Source of the DNA: a virus
Reading direction: 5' to 3' (one strand)
Virus record (IMG/VR): IMGVR_UViG_3300037520_000240
Span: 1-37,508 of that record
Length of the DNA stretch: 37,508 bases
Shown here piece after piece: positions 25,505-31,778 of this stretch (positions within the stretch are counted from its first letter, which is position 1; each line of letters starts with the position of its first letter). Position numbers and translations under genes: made by a program. The notes under the pieces were generated by a model. The model saw nothing but the letters and a program-made list of their open reading frames with translations, was not told where the DNA came from and did not search any database.

Positions 25505-27853
25505 ATGAGTGAGGATCGCACGAAATTCATAGACTACATAGTTGGTTTAGCCGCTGATACAGTGGGCGAGACAGCTTTGTTAGTGCGTCAGAAGCCCACA
25601 CGCGGCGAGGACGGCAACCTGATCTACCATGCAGATGGCGCGCCGAAGGCCACCTTCCCTGCGTTCCTGCCTGAGAAGGCGCGCATCAAGGATGATGAGG
25701 CATGGTATGTGAATACCGGCTCGTTCGTCGTTGACCGCTTTGTAGACGGCAAGCCGGCTGCAAAGTCCAGCAACGTCGAGTTCGTCCTGTTTATGATGCT
25801 GGATGACATCGGCACAAAATCTAAGACGCCGCCGCTTGACCCGACATGGATACTAGAAACCAGCGAAGGTTCGTTTCAGTGGGGCTATGCGTTCAACGAA
25901 CAACCAAACAAAGGCGACTTCTGCGCTGCCGTCAAGGCTATTGCGGACGCCGGCTACACTGATCCGGGCGCGACCAACGCTGTCCGTAACTGTCGCATCC
26001 CCGGCAGTATCAACTTAAAGAGCGGACGCGGCAACTTTCCTGCGCGGCTGGTCGAGTTCCACCCAGACCGCGAATACACTTTAGAGCAGATTTGTAGTGC
26101 GTTAGGCGTTACGCCAGAAGAAGGCGACACGGCGGACTATAAAGCCGTAAAGATACGCGACACTGGAATGGACAACGTCCTGACATGGTTGAGCGAAAAG
26201 AACCTAGTCCTCAGCGCGCCTAACAACGACGGCTGGTGCGGCATTGTCTGCCCTAACCATCAGGAACACAGCGACGGCATGATCGAAGCGCGCTACAAGC
26301 CGCTGGATCGTTCGTTCTGCTGCTACCACGGCCATTGCCAAGACTTAGACAGCCGGACGTTTCTTGATTGGGTAGCCAACGAAGGTGGCCCGAAGGCAAC
26401 GCCGGGGTTGCGTGATGAACTGATCGCTGAACGGATGGCGTCGATGATGGACAAGATTTCGCCTACGGAAGCCTTCCCTGACGAAGCCGCAGCGCGTGTG
26501 CGTGAGGTCGAAAAGAAAGAGGCAGGACGGCTGGAACAAAGCGAGTGGTTTGAGCGTTTCGCTTATATACAGTCTGATGACTGCTATTTCGACATGGTCA
26601 CACGTCAAGAGATAGCGCGTAACGTCTTTAACGCCCTGTTCCGTCACGTTGACTGTCGCTCCATCCACAAGAAGACGCAGCGCGTGCAATCATCCATCTA
26701 TTTTGATGAGCGTCGGCAGGATCGCGGCGCGCCAGCATTGGCAGCCGTGACGTTTGCCGCTGGTGATGATGTGCTAGTGACGCGCGACGGGTTGGTCTAC
26801 GGCAACAGGTGGACAAACGCCCGCCCTGACGTAGCTGAAAGCGACAAGATTGCAGACCATGATGTCGAGCCTTGGCTTGAGCATTGCCGCAACCTGATTA
26901 CGGATGACAGGGATTTAGACCATATCCTTAACGCTATGGCGTTCAAGATACAGAACCCCCGCGTTAAGATTAACCATGCCATCCTAATTGGCGGCGACGA
27001 AGGCGCGGGCAAGGATACTATATTCCAGCCGTTTCTATGGGCGCTTGGCGGCAGTAACTGGCGCAACAGGTCGGTCATCGAAGCTGGCGGATTGGAAAGC
27101 CAGTGGGGTTATGCGCTTGAGGCTGAAGTGGTCATCCTGAACGAGTTAAAGGAACCAGAGGCAAGAGAGCGCCGAGCGATGGCTAACAAGTTAAAGCCGC
27201 TGATCGCTGCGCCGCCTGCAACGCTGTCGGTTAACCGTAAGGGTATGCACCCTTACGACTTGGTCAACCGCTTGATGGTGCTTGCCTACACGAACGACTC
27301 GCTACCTATCACCCTGCCTACGCAGGATCGCCGTTGGTTCTGCGTCTGGACGCACGCGCCGCGCATGACAACGCCAGCAGCCGACGCGCTGTGGGGCTGG
27401 TATGAGACAGGCGGCTATGAGAAGTGCGCCGCTTGGCTGCACCAGCGCGACGTTTCGTCGTTCAACCCTTCTGCGCCGCCGCCAGTGACCGAATGGAAGC
27501 TGAACATGGTCGAGCATGGTATGAGCGCCGCCGAAAGCTATCTGGTCGAGTTGATGCGCCAGCGTGGGGGTCTGTTTGCTGATGGTGTTATCGGTGGGCC
27601 GTTCCACCGCATCTGCGACTTGCTTGGGCCTCTATTGCCTGTCGGCATAAAGGTTCCACCGGCTGCACTGCTTCATGCGTTTAAGGAAGCTGGCTGGATC
27701 GACATGGGCCGCCTCAATTCAAAAGAACATATGAACAAAAAGCATATCTTTGCCGCGCCTGAAGTGATCCAAAAATATAACAAATCAGAGTTGCGCCGCA
27801 TGGCGGAAGTGTTGCCAAACAGTAGTATTATGCCAACGCTAGGCAAGAATTGA
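25505..27853 (+). CDS. Primase-helicase (AEP-like primase plus SF3/DUF5906 helicase)
   Basis: 782 aa from ATG 25505, chosen because AAGGAG lies 7 bases upstream; ATG 25484 lies inside the polymerase gene. The N-terminal part looks like an archaeo-eukaryotic primase: LFMMLDDIG with metal-binding D100/D101 and RNCRIPGSINLKSG (161-174). A Cys/His knuckle follows (C245...C249, H252, C272/C273, H275/H277, C278). The C-terminus is a DUF5906/SF3-type ATPase: GGDEGAGKDT (K503) and VVILNELKE (E547), as in the phage NrS-1 primase-polymerase. It would unwind and prime at the origin; whether it recognises the iterons is not known. Confidence 0.85.
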   Translation: MSEDRTKFIDYIVGLAADTVGETALLVRQKPTRGEDGNLIYHADGAPKATFPAFLPEKARIKDDEAWYVNTGSFVVDRFVDGKPAAKSSNVEFVLFMMLDDIGTKSKTPPLDPTWILETSEGSFQWGYAFNEQPNKGDFCAAVKAIADAGYTDPGATNAVRNCRIPGSINLKSGRGNFPARLVEFHPDREYTLEQICSALGVTPEEGDTADYKAVKIRDTGMDNVLTWLSEKNLVLSAPNNDGWCGIVCPNHQEHSDGMIEARYKPLDRSFCCYHGHCQDLDSRTFLDWVANEGGPKATPGLRDELIAERMASMMDKISPTEAFPDEAAARVREVEKKEAGRLEQSEWFERFAYIQSDDCYFDMVTRQEIARNVFNALFRHVDCRSIHKKTQRVQSSIYFDERRQDRGAPALAAVTFAAGDDVLVTRDGLVYGNRWTNARPDVAESDKIADHDVEPWLEHCRNLITDDRDLDHILNAMAFKIQNPRVKINHAILIGGDEGAGKDTIFQPFLWALGGSNWRNRSVIEAGGLESQWGYALEAEVVILNELKEPEARERRAMANKLKPLIAAPPATLSVNRKGMHPYDLVNRLMVLAYTNDSLPITLPTQDRRWFCVWTHAPRMTTPAADALWGWYETGGYEKCAAWLHQRDVSSFNPSAPPPVTEWKLNMVEHGMSAAESYLVELMRQRGGLFADGVIGGPFHRICDLLGPLLPVGIKVPPAALLHAFKEAGWIDMGRLNSKEHMNKKHIFAAPEVIQKYNKSELRRMAEVLPNSSIMPTLGKN

Positions 27854-27934
27854 CAACCAATGGGTTGCAGTGATATGTGGGCATAGTTGGTAATGCTCTA
27901 CTAACCCTCTTGGTGTCGCTTTGCTGACCCTTTT

Positions 27935-27967
27935 AAGCCCCCTGCGTCCTCACTCCGCAGGGGGCTT
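27935..27967 (+). terminator. Strong rho-independent terminator
   Basis: AAGCCCCCTGCG (27935-27946) and CGCAGGGGGCTT (27956-27967) form a perfect 12-bp stem with a 9-base loop, followed by TTCTTTT. It ends the rightward replication operon 81 bases after the primase-helicase stop. For leftward transcripts the flank lacks a U-tract. The 27854-27934 gap holds no gene I can support. Confidence 0.9.
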
Positions 27968-27972
27968 TTCTT

Positions 27973-28155
27973 TTACTCATCTTTTAATGCTGCTTCGGCA
28001 TCTTCAATCAATTCTATCGGGGGCCAGCGCAGATAGGCCACATGGTCAGCGGTTATCACGCCGAGGGATTCCAGATATTCCATCAGCCGATAGGCTAAGG
28101 TAGCTTCGGCCCGCTCGGTGTATCTGTCGGGCAGCGCGTCATCATCGTCGATCAT
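27973..28155 (-). CDS. Unrecognised 60-aa acidic protein
   Basis: 60 aa from ATG 28155, which overlaps the upstream stop in ATGA; an in-frame ATG 12 bases earlier lies inside the upstream gene. The protein starts MIDDDDALPDRYTERAEAT and is acidic and helical, with LAYRLMEYLESLGVITADHV. It is the last gene of the leftward operon. No family recognised. Confidence 0.65.
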   Translation of the reverse strand: MIDDDDALPDRYTERAEATLAYRLMEYLESLGVITADHVAYLRWPPIELIEDAEAALKDE

Positions 28156-28337
28156 TCTGGTGTCCAATCTTTAGGGTAGGGCACTGACTTGTAACTGGTT
28201 CTGTAAAGTCTGCCGTTTTCGTCGTAATGCTCGGTCACTGTTGAGCCGTCATCGTTCAGGACAACGGCAAGGTCGCCAAGCAAGTGCAATGGTCGGCCCG
28301 TCTTAGCATCCATTCGGTATTTTATTTCTTTGGTCAT
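28152..28337 (-). CDS. Unrecognised 61-aa protein
   Basis: 61 aa, MTKEIKYRMDAKTGRPL onward, with a beta-hairpin-like middle (DLAVVLNDDGSTVTEHYDEN GRLYR). Its start and stop overlap neighbours by 4 bases (ATGA), which supports coding. No motif or membrane segment. Small DNA-mimic or regulatory proteins can look like this, but I have no specific evidence. Confidence 0.65.
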   Translation of the reverse strand: MTKEIKYRMDAKTGRPLHLLGDLAVVLNDDGSTVTEHYDENGRLYRTSYKSVPYPKDWTPE

Positions 28338-28513
28338 TTCTTTTCCTCAATCCAAAAGTGATGCACCATGTAATGCGTAGCGGTTTCGTCTGTCACCCTA
28401 TCGCCTATCCCGCCGCTTGCGGTGGTCAGGTGATTGGTGAAGGTGTTGGGGTCTTTAGACGAACGCACTGCTGGAATGCGTGTTAGTTTCATATATCCAT
28501 TTTGGTCGGTCAT
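28334..28513 (-). CDS. Unrecognised 59-aa protein
   Basis: 59 aa from ATG 28513 (MTDQNGYMKLTRIPAVRS), chosen because it overlaps the stop of the 55-aa gene in ATGA; the frame is open further upstream. The sequence is polar with a C-terminal THYMVHHFWIEEKK. No family recognised. Confidence 0.6.
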   Translation of the reverse strand: MTDQNGYMKLTRIPAVRSSKDPNTFTNHLTTASGGIGDRVTDETATHYMVHHFWIEEKK

Positions 28514-28677
28514 TTGCGTAGCAGCCCTTCCAGTTCGCGGATCGCCCATTGGATGCCTTGGATTTCAACGCCCATGTCATGAAGACCATGTGCGTCCTTG
28601 GCGTGTAGGAACACTTCGGACATATCCCAGCACACCCGCTCACGTTTGCGTAGTGCTTCAATGCGTTCTTTGATCAT
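28510..28677 (-). CDS. Unrecognised 55-aa helical protein
   Basis: 55 aa: MIKERIEALRKRERVCWDMS, then a His-containing middle (HAKDAHGLHD) and a C-terminal helix ending ELEGLLRK. It has an AAGGATGAG ribosome-binding site and a 4-base overlap with the next gene. The alternating basic/acidic helices suggest a small coiled coil. Family unknown. Confidence 0.6.
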   Translation of the reverse strand: MIKERIEALRKRERVCWDMSEVFLHAKDAHGLHDMGVEIQGIQWAIRELEGLLRK

Positions 28678-28678
28678 G

Positions 28679-28864
28679 TCATCTCATCCTTGTAATTGTG
28701 GTCAAACCATCCTTAGTTCGACAAATAAAATGCTTATGATGGCGCTGCCCATACTGGCTAACGTTGCGGCTGGTGCGCTTGGCATCACCCTTGTTAATGG
28801 CTGGCATGGTCGCGCTATCGCCTACAGCCATAGTGCCCATTGGGTAGAACATTGGTCGGCTCAC
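28679..28864 (-). CDS. Doubtful 61-aa basic protein (GTG start)
   Basis: 61 aa from GTG 28864, which overlaps the upstream stop in GTGA and ends 1 base before the start of the next gene. It is basic, with RHHKHFICRTKDGLTTITRM at the end. Tight packing supports coding; lack of ordered structure and an alternative start codon weaken it. The frame on the opposite strand (28598-28930) has no ribosome-binding site and runs against the operon. Confidence 0.45.
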   Translation of the reverse strand: MSRPMFYPMGTMAVGDSATMPAINKGDAKRTSRNVSQYGQRHHKHFICRTKDGLTTITRMR

Positions 28865-29073
28865 GTTATCAGTCCCCGCGCAATACAGGCTTGGCGCAGA
28901 TGCTCAGGCCGGACGCCCCACAACTTATAGACGTTGCTATAGTCGCGGCTAACGTCTGACAGGTGCGCTTCCTGCGCCCGTAGCGCAGCCTTTAGCTTGT
29001 CATGCTCTCGCAAGGCATCTGCTGCCCGTTGCAGCACTTCGGCTTGTTCGTTGGTATATGTGTTAATAATCAT
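28861..29073 (-). CDS. Unrecognised 70-aa coiled-coil protein
   Basis: 70 aa. An N-terminal coiled-coil helix (EQAEVLQRAADALREHDKLK) is followed by SDVSRDYSNVYKLWGVRPEHLRQ, which has a helix-turn-helix feel but is not a clear match. It starts 2 bases after the 111-aa gene. Function unknown. Confidence 0.65.
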   Translation of the reverse strand: MIINTYTNEQAEVLQRAADALREHDKLKAALRAQEAHLSDVSRDYSNVYKLWGVRPEHLRQACIARGLIT

Positions 29074-29074
29074 T

Positions 29075-29410
29075 TTATAGCTCCACTGTTATGTCGGGTT
29101 TCGCCCGTTTGTCGTTTAGTCGGTTAAGCCAAAAGGTTTGATCATCACCAAATGACCGTGCTGCGTGATACTTGAACAGCGCAACGGCTAGCGGGTCGTA
29201 TCCCTTCCACTTGTGCGTCACGATCAGGGGCGATGGCATCATGGCTTCTAAGCTGGTGCGTGTCGGTCGCTCTTTAGCCTTTGCCACAGCGTCTAAGTCG
29301 CGCAGCGTTAGGTTGATGTTAAATTCGCGGTTGATGTGTTGCATCACGGCGGTTTTGTCGGTGATATAGCCGCACAGGTGCTGGACGCGCTTTTTTACTG
29401 CGTGATCCAT
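29075..29410 (-). CDS. Unrecognised 111-aa protein, possible DNA binder
   Basis: 111 aa, basic. The first ~45 residues (ITDKTAVMQHINREFNINL, then TLRDLDAVAKAKERPTR) could form a helix-turn-helix in which a short N-terminal helix precedes a recognition helix. The C-terminal half (KYHAARSFGDDQTFWLNRLN) is charged and aromatic. It overlaps the TM-protein stop by one base. A regulator of the early/late switch is one possibility; evidence is weak. Confidence 0.65.
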   Translation of the reverse strand: MDHAVKKRVQHLCGYITDKTAVMQHINREFNINLTLRDLDAVAKAKERPTRTSLEAMMPSPLIVTHKWKGYDPLAVALFKYHAARSFGDDQTFWLNRLNDKRAKPDITVEL

Positions 29411-29610
29411 TAGCTTCTATCCCGCTTGACGTATTTACCCGTTTTAGGATCGCGCATTACGGCGTTGCGTTTCCACAGTAGCAATTCTTTTGTGTCGCGC
29501 ACCCATGCGTTGCGGAACCAACTGTATTGCCGGTGCGTATCCCATAGGATAGCCAATGTTGCGGCTTGTGCGGCTAACAGAACCGCAATTGTCATATATT
29601 CGGGTGTCAT
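29410..29610 (-). CDS. Small single-TM protein with basic tail
   Basis: 66 aa from ATG 29610, chosen for GGAGG 7 bases upstream; the frame opens 24 codons earlier without a comparable site. One N-terminal transmembrane segment (MTIAVLLAAQAATLAILW, residues ~6-23) is followed by a basic cytoplasmic tail (VRDTKELLLWKRNAVMRDPK). Small early phage membrane proteins of this type can be superinfection-exclusion or anti-defense factors; no specific match here. Confidence 0.65.
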   Translation of the reverse strand: MTPEYMTIAVLLAAQAATLAILWDTHRQYSWFRNAWVRDTKELLLWKRNAVMRDPKTGKYVKRDRS

Positions 29611-29612
29611 AG

Positions 29613-29672
29613 TTAATCCTCCAATATTAGTGTTAATAGAAATAGGGCTGCGCCAGCGAGTAGCGCCGTCAT
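29613..29672 (-). CDS. 19-aa hydrophobic micro-protein
   Basis: MTALLAGAALFLLTLILED: nearly the whole peptide is one possible transmembrane helix. The ATG overlaps the stop of the 69-aa gene in ATGA, and its stop is 2 bases before the next ATG. The GGAGG that serves the next gene lies inside its 3' end, so translation may be coupled. Too short to be sure from one genome. Confidence 0.4.
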   Translation of the reverse strand: MTALLAGAALFLLTLILED

Positions 29673-29878
29673 TCGGCTGCATCGTCGCGCAGGGCGTTAT
29701 TCTCAGCCACTAGCCGGTCATATAGCATCTGTAGATGCTCTAGTTCATCTTCGACGGTCAACAGTTCGCTAAGGCGCTCTGCCAGCACTACAGCCAGTTC
29801 GTGATCACGGTCTAATGCCGTGCGAACTAGTTCGGCATCTGACAGCATGGTCAGATAGGTTCTACCGTGGTTTGTCAT
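29669..29878 (-). CDS. Unrecognised 69-aa coiled-coil protein
   Basis: 69 aa. The second half is a clear leucine-heptad coiled coil (VVLAERLSELLTVEDELEHL, then QMLYDRLVAENNALRDD). The N-terminus MTNHGRTYLTMLSDAELVRT carries a short polar lead. Stops and starts are tightly packed with the neighbours. Oligomerisation is likely; function unknown. Confidence 0.65.
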   Translation of the reverse strand: MTNHGRTYLTMLSDAELVRTALDRDHELAVVLAERLSELLTVEDELEHLQMLYDRLVAENNALRDDAAE

Positions 29879-29881
29879 TGC

Positions 29882-30109
29882 TCAGTTCCCTCTTGCTTTA
29901 GCTATTGCTTCACGGGCTTCTATTGCGCTGCCCGATAGGTGGCTGTCAGCCAGCCCCAGCGCCAACGCATCTTCAAGCAATGCTTCCAGCGCCAACAATA
30001 GGTCTGGCGCAGCATCATGCATCAATTTGCGGCGGCGGTTGCGCTCTTGCGCGATAGCCTCATAATCAATGTAAGCTACACGCTGGCTTGTGGTTTCAAA
30101 TTTAGTCAT
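29882..30109 (-). CDS. Unrecognised 75-aa helical protein
   Basis: 75 aa. IAQERNRRRKLMHDAAPDLL followed by LALEALLEDALALGLAD and EAREAIAKARGN resembles a small helical phage protein motif (AAPDLLLALE...A...AI.KA.G) that I have seen repeatedly in phage early regions, annotated only as hypothetical. Function unknown. Confidence 0.7.
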   Translation of the reverse strand: MTKFETTSQRVAYIDYEAIAQERNRRRKLMHDAAPDLLLALEALLEDALALGLADSHLSGSAIEAREAIAKARGN

Positions 30110-30112
30110 TTC

Positions 30113-30202
30113 TCAGTTTCCTTTTAACGTAATGATTATTGCGGTTAATGATAGCAGCAGCACGGCGGCGAAACCGGCTGTGGCAAGAATGTGCGCGATC
30201 AT
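30113..30202 (-). CDS. 29-aa single-TM micro-protein
   Basis: MIAHILATAGFAAVLLLSLT plus AIIITLKGN: one transmembrane helix with a short basic end. The ATG overlaps the upstream stop (ATGA) and its stop is 3 bases before the next ATG. This tight fit in the operon is the argument for coding. Confidence 0.5.
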   Translation of the reverse strand: MIAHILATAGFAAVLLLSLTAIIITLKGN

Positions 30203-30405
30203 GCGTTTGTGTCCTGCTGGCGGCGATCTAAACGTATAAGAAAGGCGGTTAGTTCATCGACTAGGCGATTAGTCGCCGCCTCGTCTAGTTTGCTGCTGAA
30301 CGCATGGTTTACGTTTGCGCGCTTTAACATCTCGAAAAATGCGTCTGTCGCTACGTCCGCAAGGTGATCAAAATTGGGCTCTGATATTTGTTTATCGGAT
30401 AGCAT
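30199..30405 (-). CDS. Unrecognised 68-aa protein
   Basis: 68 aa from ATG 30405, chosen for AGGAG 8-9 bases upstream; the longer open frame starts within the preceding gene. Helical (FDHLADVATDAFFEMLKRAN; LVDELTAFLIRLDRRQQ). The mixture of acidic and hydrophobic residues suggests a small helical bundle. Function unknown. Confidence 0.65.
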   Translation of the reverse strand: MLSDKQISEPNFDHLADVATDAFFEMLKRANVNHAFSSKLDEAATNRLVDELTAFLIRLDRRQQDTNA

Positions 30406-30441
30406 CTCACTCACTCCTATATTGGCACTAGCGCCATAAAG

Positions 30442-30465
30442 GCCGCGCAGGGTTAGCCGCGCGGC
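30442..30465 (-). other. Intergenic hairpin
   Basis: GCCGCGC (30442-30448) and GCGCGGC (30459-30465) form a 7-bp GC stem with a 10-base loop, in the 70-base gap between the 73-aa and 68-aa genes. On the leftward transcript CTTTATGG follows, not a real U-tract. It may be a processing or stability stem. Confidence 0.4.
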
Positions 30466-30475
30466 TAATATGGGG

Positions 30476-30697
30476 TTAGGCTGCACCTATTGATTGATTA
30501 TAAATGAATACTGCCGGTTCTACGCCCAAGGCCGCCGCGAATTCGTCGGCAGACAAAACAGCGTCAACGTGAAGTTCGTGGGCGTATGTCAAAAAGCCGT
30601 TATCCAGCAAAATAAGCATATCAGTCATAGTGTGCTTGACCAGATGCCAAGCGCCGTCCGCCCTTGTTTTTACATAATCGCCGGGGAAAATAATCAT
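30476..30697 (-). CDS. Unrecognised 73-aa protein with SH3-like start
   Basis: 73 aa, start set by AGGAG upstream of ATG 30697. MIIFPGDYVKTRADGAWHLV resembles the first strands of a small beta-barrel (SH3/KOW-like), followed by LILLDNGFLTYAHELHVDAV and a helix. It is the second gene after the leftward promoter. Possibly a small regulatory or anti-host protein; no family match. Confidence 0.65.
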   Translation of the reverse strand: MIIFPGDYVKTRADGAWHLVKHTMTDMLILLDNGFLTYAHELHVDAVLSADEFAAALGVEPAVFIYNQSIGAA

Positions 30698-30719
30698 AGT
30701 GTCTCACTCCTATTGATGT

Positions 30720-30747
30720 CACCGGGTGACGGGATTGTCACCCGGTG
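30720..30747 (-). other. Strong intergenic hairpin after first leftward gene
   Basis: CACCGGGTGAC (30720-30730) and GTCACCCGGTG (30737-30747) form a perfect 11-bp stem with a 6-base loop. It starts 9 bases downstream of the stop of the 112-aa gene. With no U-tract on either strand it is better read as a partial terminator, RNA-processing site or protein-binding palindrome. Confidence 0.55.
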
Positions 30748-30755
30748 GCGTTAGT

Positions 30756-31094
30756 TTACGCTGCGATTGCAGCTTGCGTCCGAACATGGGCTGGCAAGTC
30801 TTGCAACTTACAGGCGACATTGAGCGCAACAATCATTGGGCCGCATTCATATGCGATGCACGATGCGCGTTCGATTGCGGGCAAATCATCGCGCCCGGCG
30901 AAATCATATGCCCTCAAGCAAGCGTTGAACGATGCAACGGCACCTTGACGCCCGCGCTCATTATTAGTGAATGATGCCCACGAATCATGCGCTTCGGCTT
31001 GCTCAATAAGCGCAGCGCGGAATGCGCCATTGTGGCATTCGATTGACCGGGTAAGAATGTCCCGGGCGGTTGGGTTGGTTGGCAAATCATACAT
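30756..31094 (-). CDS. First leftward early gene, unrecognised 112-aa protein
   Basis: 112 aa from ATG 31094, with GGAG 8 bases upstream. The frame opens further upstream but would read the GACGTC iterons as RHSGRHSGRHS and cross the promoter, so the longer start is rejected. The protein is helical (LTRSIECHNGAFRAALIEQA; FNACLRAYDFAGRDDLPAIE) with three cysteines. Being promoter-proximal and separated from the rest by a hairpin, it may be the most abundant early product. Function unknown. Confidence 0.65.
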   Translation of the reverse strand: MYDLPTNPTARDILTRSIECHNGAFRAALIEQAEAHDSWASFTNNERGRQGAVASFNACLRAYDFAGRDDLPAIERASCIAYECGPMIVALNVACKLQDLPAHVRTQAAIAA

Positions 31095-31125
31095 ATTAGT
31101 TACTCCATTGCGTTGTTGATGCCCT

Positions 31126-31153
31126 CTTATATACCCTCTTAAAATACTGTCAA
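31126..31153 (-). promoter_or_regulatory. Near-consensus leftward sigma-70 promoter
   Basis: On the minus strand TTGACA (31153-31148), a 16-base spacer and TATAAG (31131-31126). A perfect -35 and a 5/6 -10. Transcription would start near 31119, giving a ~25-base leader before ATG 31094. Likely the main early promoter. Confidence 0.75.
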
Positions 31154-31196
31154 CAACAAAATGTGTTGCAGATAAAAAAGATTTAGGGCGTTTGGA

Positions 31197-31341
31197 ATGA
31201 CGTCCCGAATGACGTCCCGAATGACGTCCCAAATGACAACCGATTATAACGAAAATAAATCTGTGGATAACTTACACAAAATGGACGTCATCGGACGTCA
31301 TTAGGGACGTCATTATTTAGAGGCAAATGACGTCCGGATTA
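31197..31341. other. Putative replication origin core: iterons and DnaA box
   Basis: GACGTC-centred iterons of consensus AATGACGTCCC lie at 31199, 31211 and 31223 (direct, 12-base period), a degenerate fourth near 31233, then at 31284, 31294 and 31306 in opposite orientation and at 31329 in direct orientation. A perfect DnaA box (TGTGGATAA, complement of TTATCCACA) sits at 31262-31270 between the two groups. Further GACGTC copies lie at 31486, 31582 and 31591. The AT-rich tract 31371-31440 adjoins. The layout resembles iteron-controlled origins. Confidence 0.7.
31262..31270 (-). promoter_or_regulatory. DnaA box (perfect consensus)
   Basis: TGTGGATAA on the plus strand is TTATCCACA on the minus strand, the full-strength Escherichia coli-type DnaA box. 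It lies between two oppositely oriented iteron clusters. Confidence 0.75.
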
Positions 31342-31370
31342 TTGGCGGAATTGCGCCGTTTGGGGATGCT

Positions 31371-31440
31371 AATTGTCATATTGCCATTATATTTGTTTAA
31401 AGTCAGGTTTTAAAAAATGGGTATATATATAACCTATACG
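31371..31440. other. AT-rich tract, possible DNA-unwinding element
   Basis: About 70 bases of high AT content including TTTTAAAAAA and TATATATATAA, next to the iterons and DnaA box. It is the most AT-rich stretch near the putative origin and overlaps the second leftward promoter candidate. Confidence 0.5.
31386..31414 (-). promoter_or_regulatory. Second leftward promoter candidate crossing the origin
   Basis: On the minus strand TTTAAA (31414-31409), a 17-base spacer and a perfect TATAAT (31391-31386). A transcript would cross the iterons and DnaA box, as transcription that activates or primes an origin does. AT-rich DNA makes chance matches more likely. Confidence 0.4.
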
Positions 31441-31496
31441 GTACGCTGTACGCATTTCGTCAGCGACTGGTGTTTTCGAAATCATGACGTCCCTTA

Positions 31497-31778
31497 CTGT
31501 ATTAACACAGTAACACACCTAGCTGTTTGTTCTCATGGTTGACGTTAACGTCACGCATTCCCCAGTGAATTAAATTGTCATGACGTCCGTGACGTCTGCT
31601 GGTGTATTAATACACTAACACACCTAGCTAGCTAGCAATGTGTTTTTTCCAATTCGCGCAAGCGCCGAAAGGGAAAGGCCATTTCTATTCCAGCAGGAAC
31701 ATAAGCAGAACGCTAATCACTGTGTTAACACAGCAACACAGCTAATGCTGGCAGCACTGTGTTAGTGTATTAATACAG
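31497..31778. repeat. Four-copy 14-bp palindrome array, operator candidate
   Basis: Copies of consensus CTGTRTTAAYACAG at 31497-31510, 31602-31615 (GTGTATTAATACAC, perfect), 31720-31733 (CTGTGTTAACACAG, perfect) and 31765-31778. The first two also share the 3' flank TAACACACCTAGCT (31511-31524, 31616-31629), and the last two share ACTGTGTTA. They lie between the origin iterons and the terS promoter. Binding of a dimeric regulator to the palindromes is inferred. Confidence 0.65.

Noticed and set aside
27854-27930. tRNA-like D-arm (GCATAGTTGGTAATGC) after the primase-helicase
   Set aside because: The D-stem pairs, but I could not form an anticodon stem with a 7-base loop, a T-loop (TTCRA) or an acceptor stem, so a tRNA is not supported.
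28598-28930. 110-aa plus-strand frame with a hydrophobic segment
   Set aside because: Runs against a packed leftward operon with overlapping starts and has no ribosome-binding site.
31095-31232. N-terminal extension of the first leftward gene through the iterons
   Set aside because: It reads repeats as RHSGRHSGRHS and crosses the promoter; ATG 31094 has a proper ribosome-binding site.
31197-31341. CRISPR-like array
   Set aside because: Repeats are about 12 bases, palindromic and in both orientations with no spacers, so they are iterons or operators.
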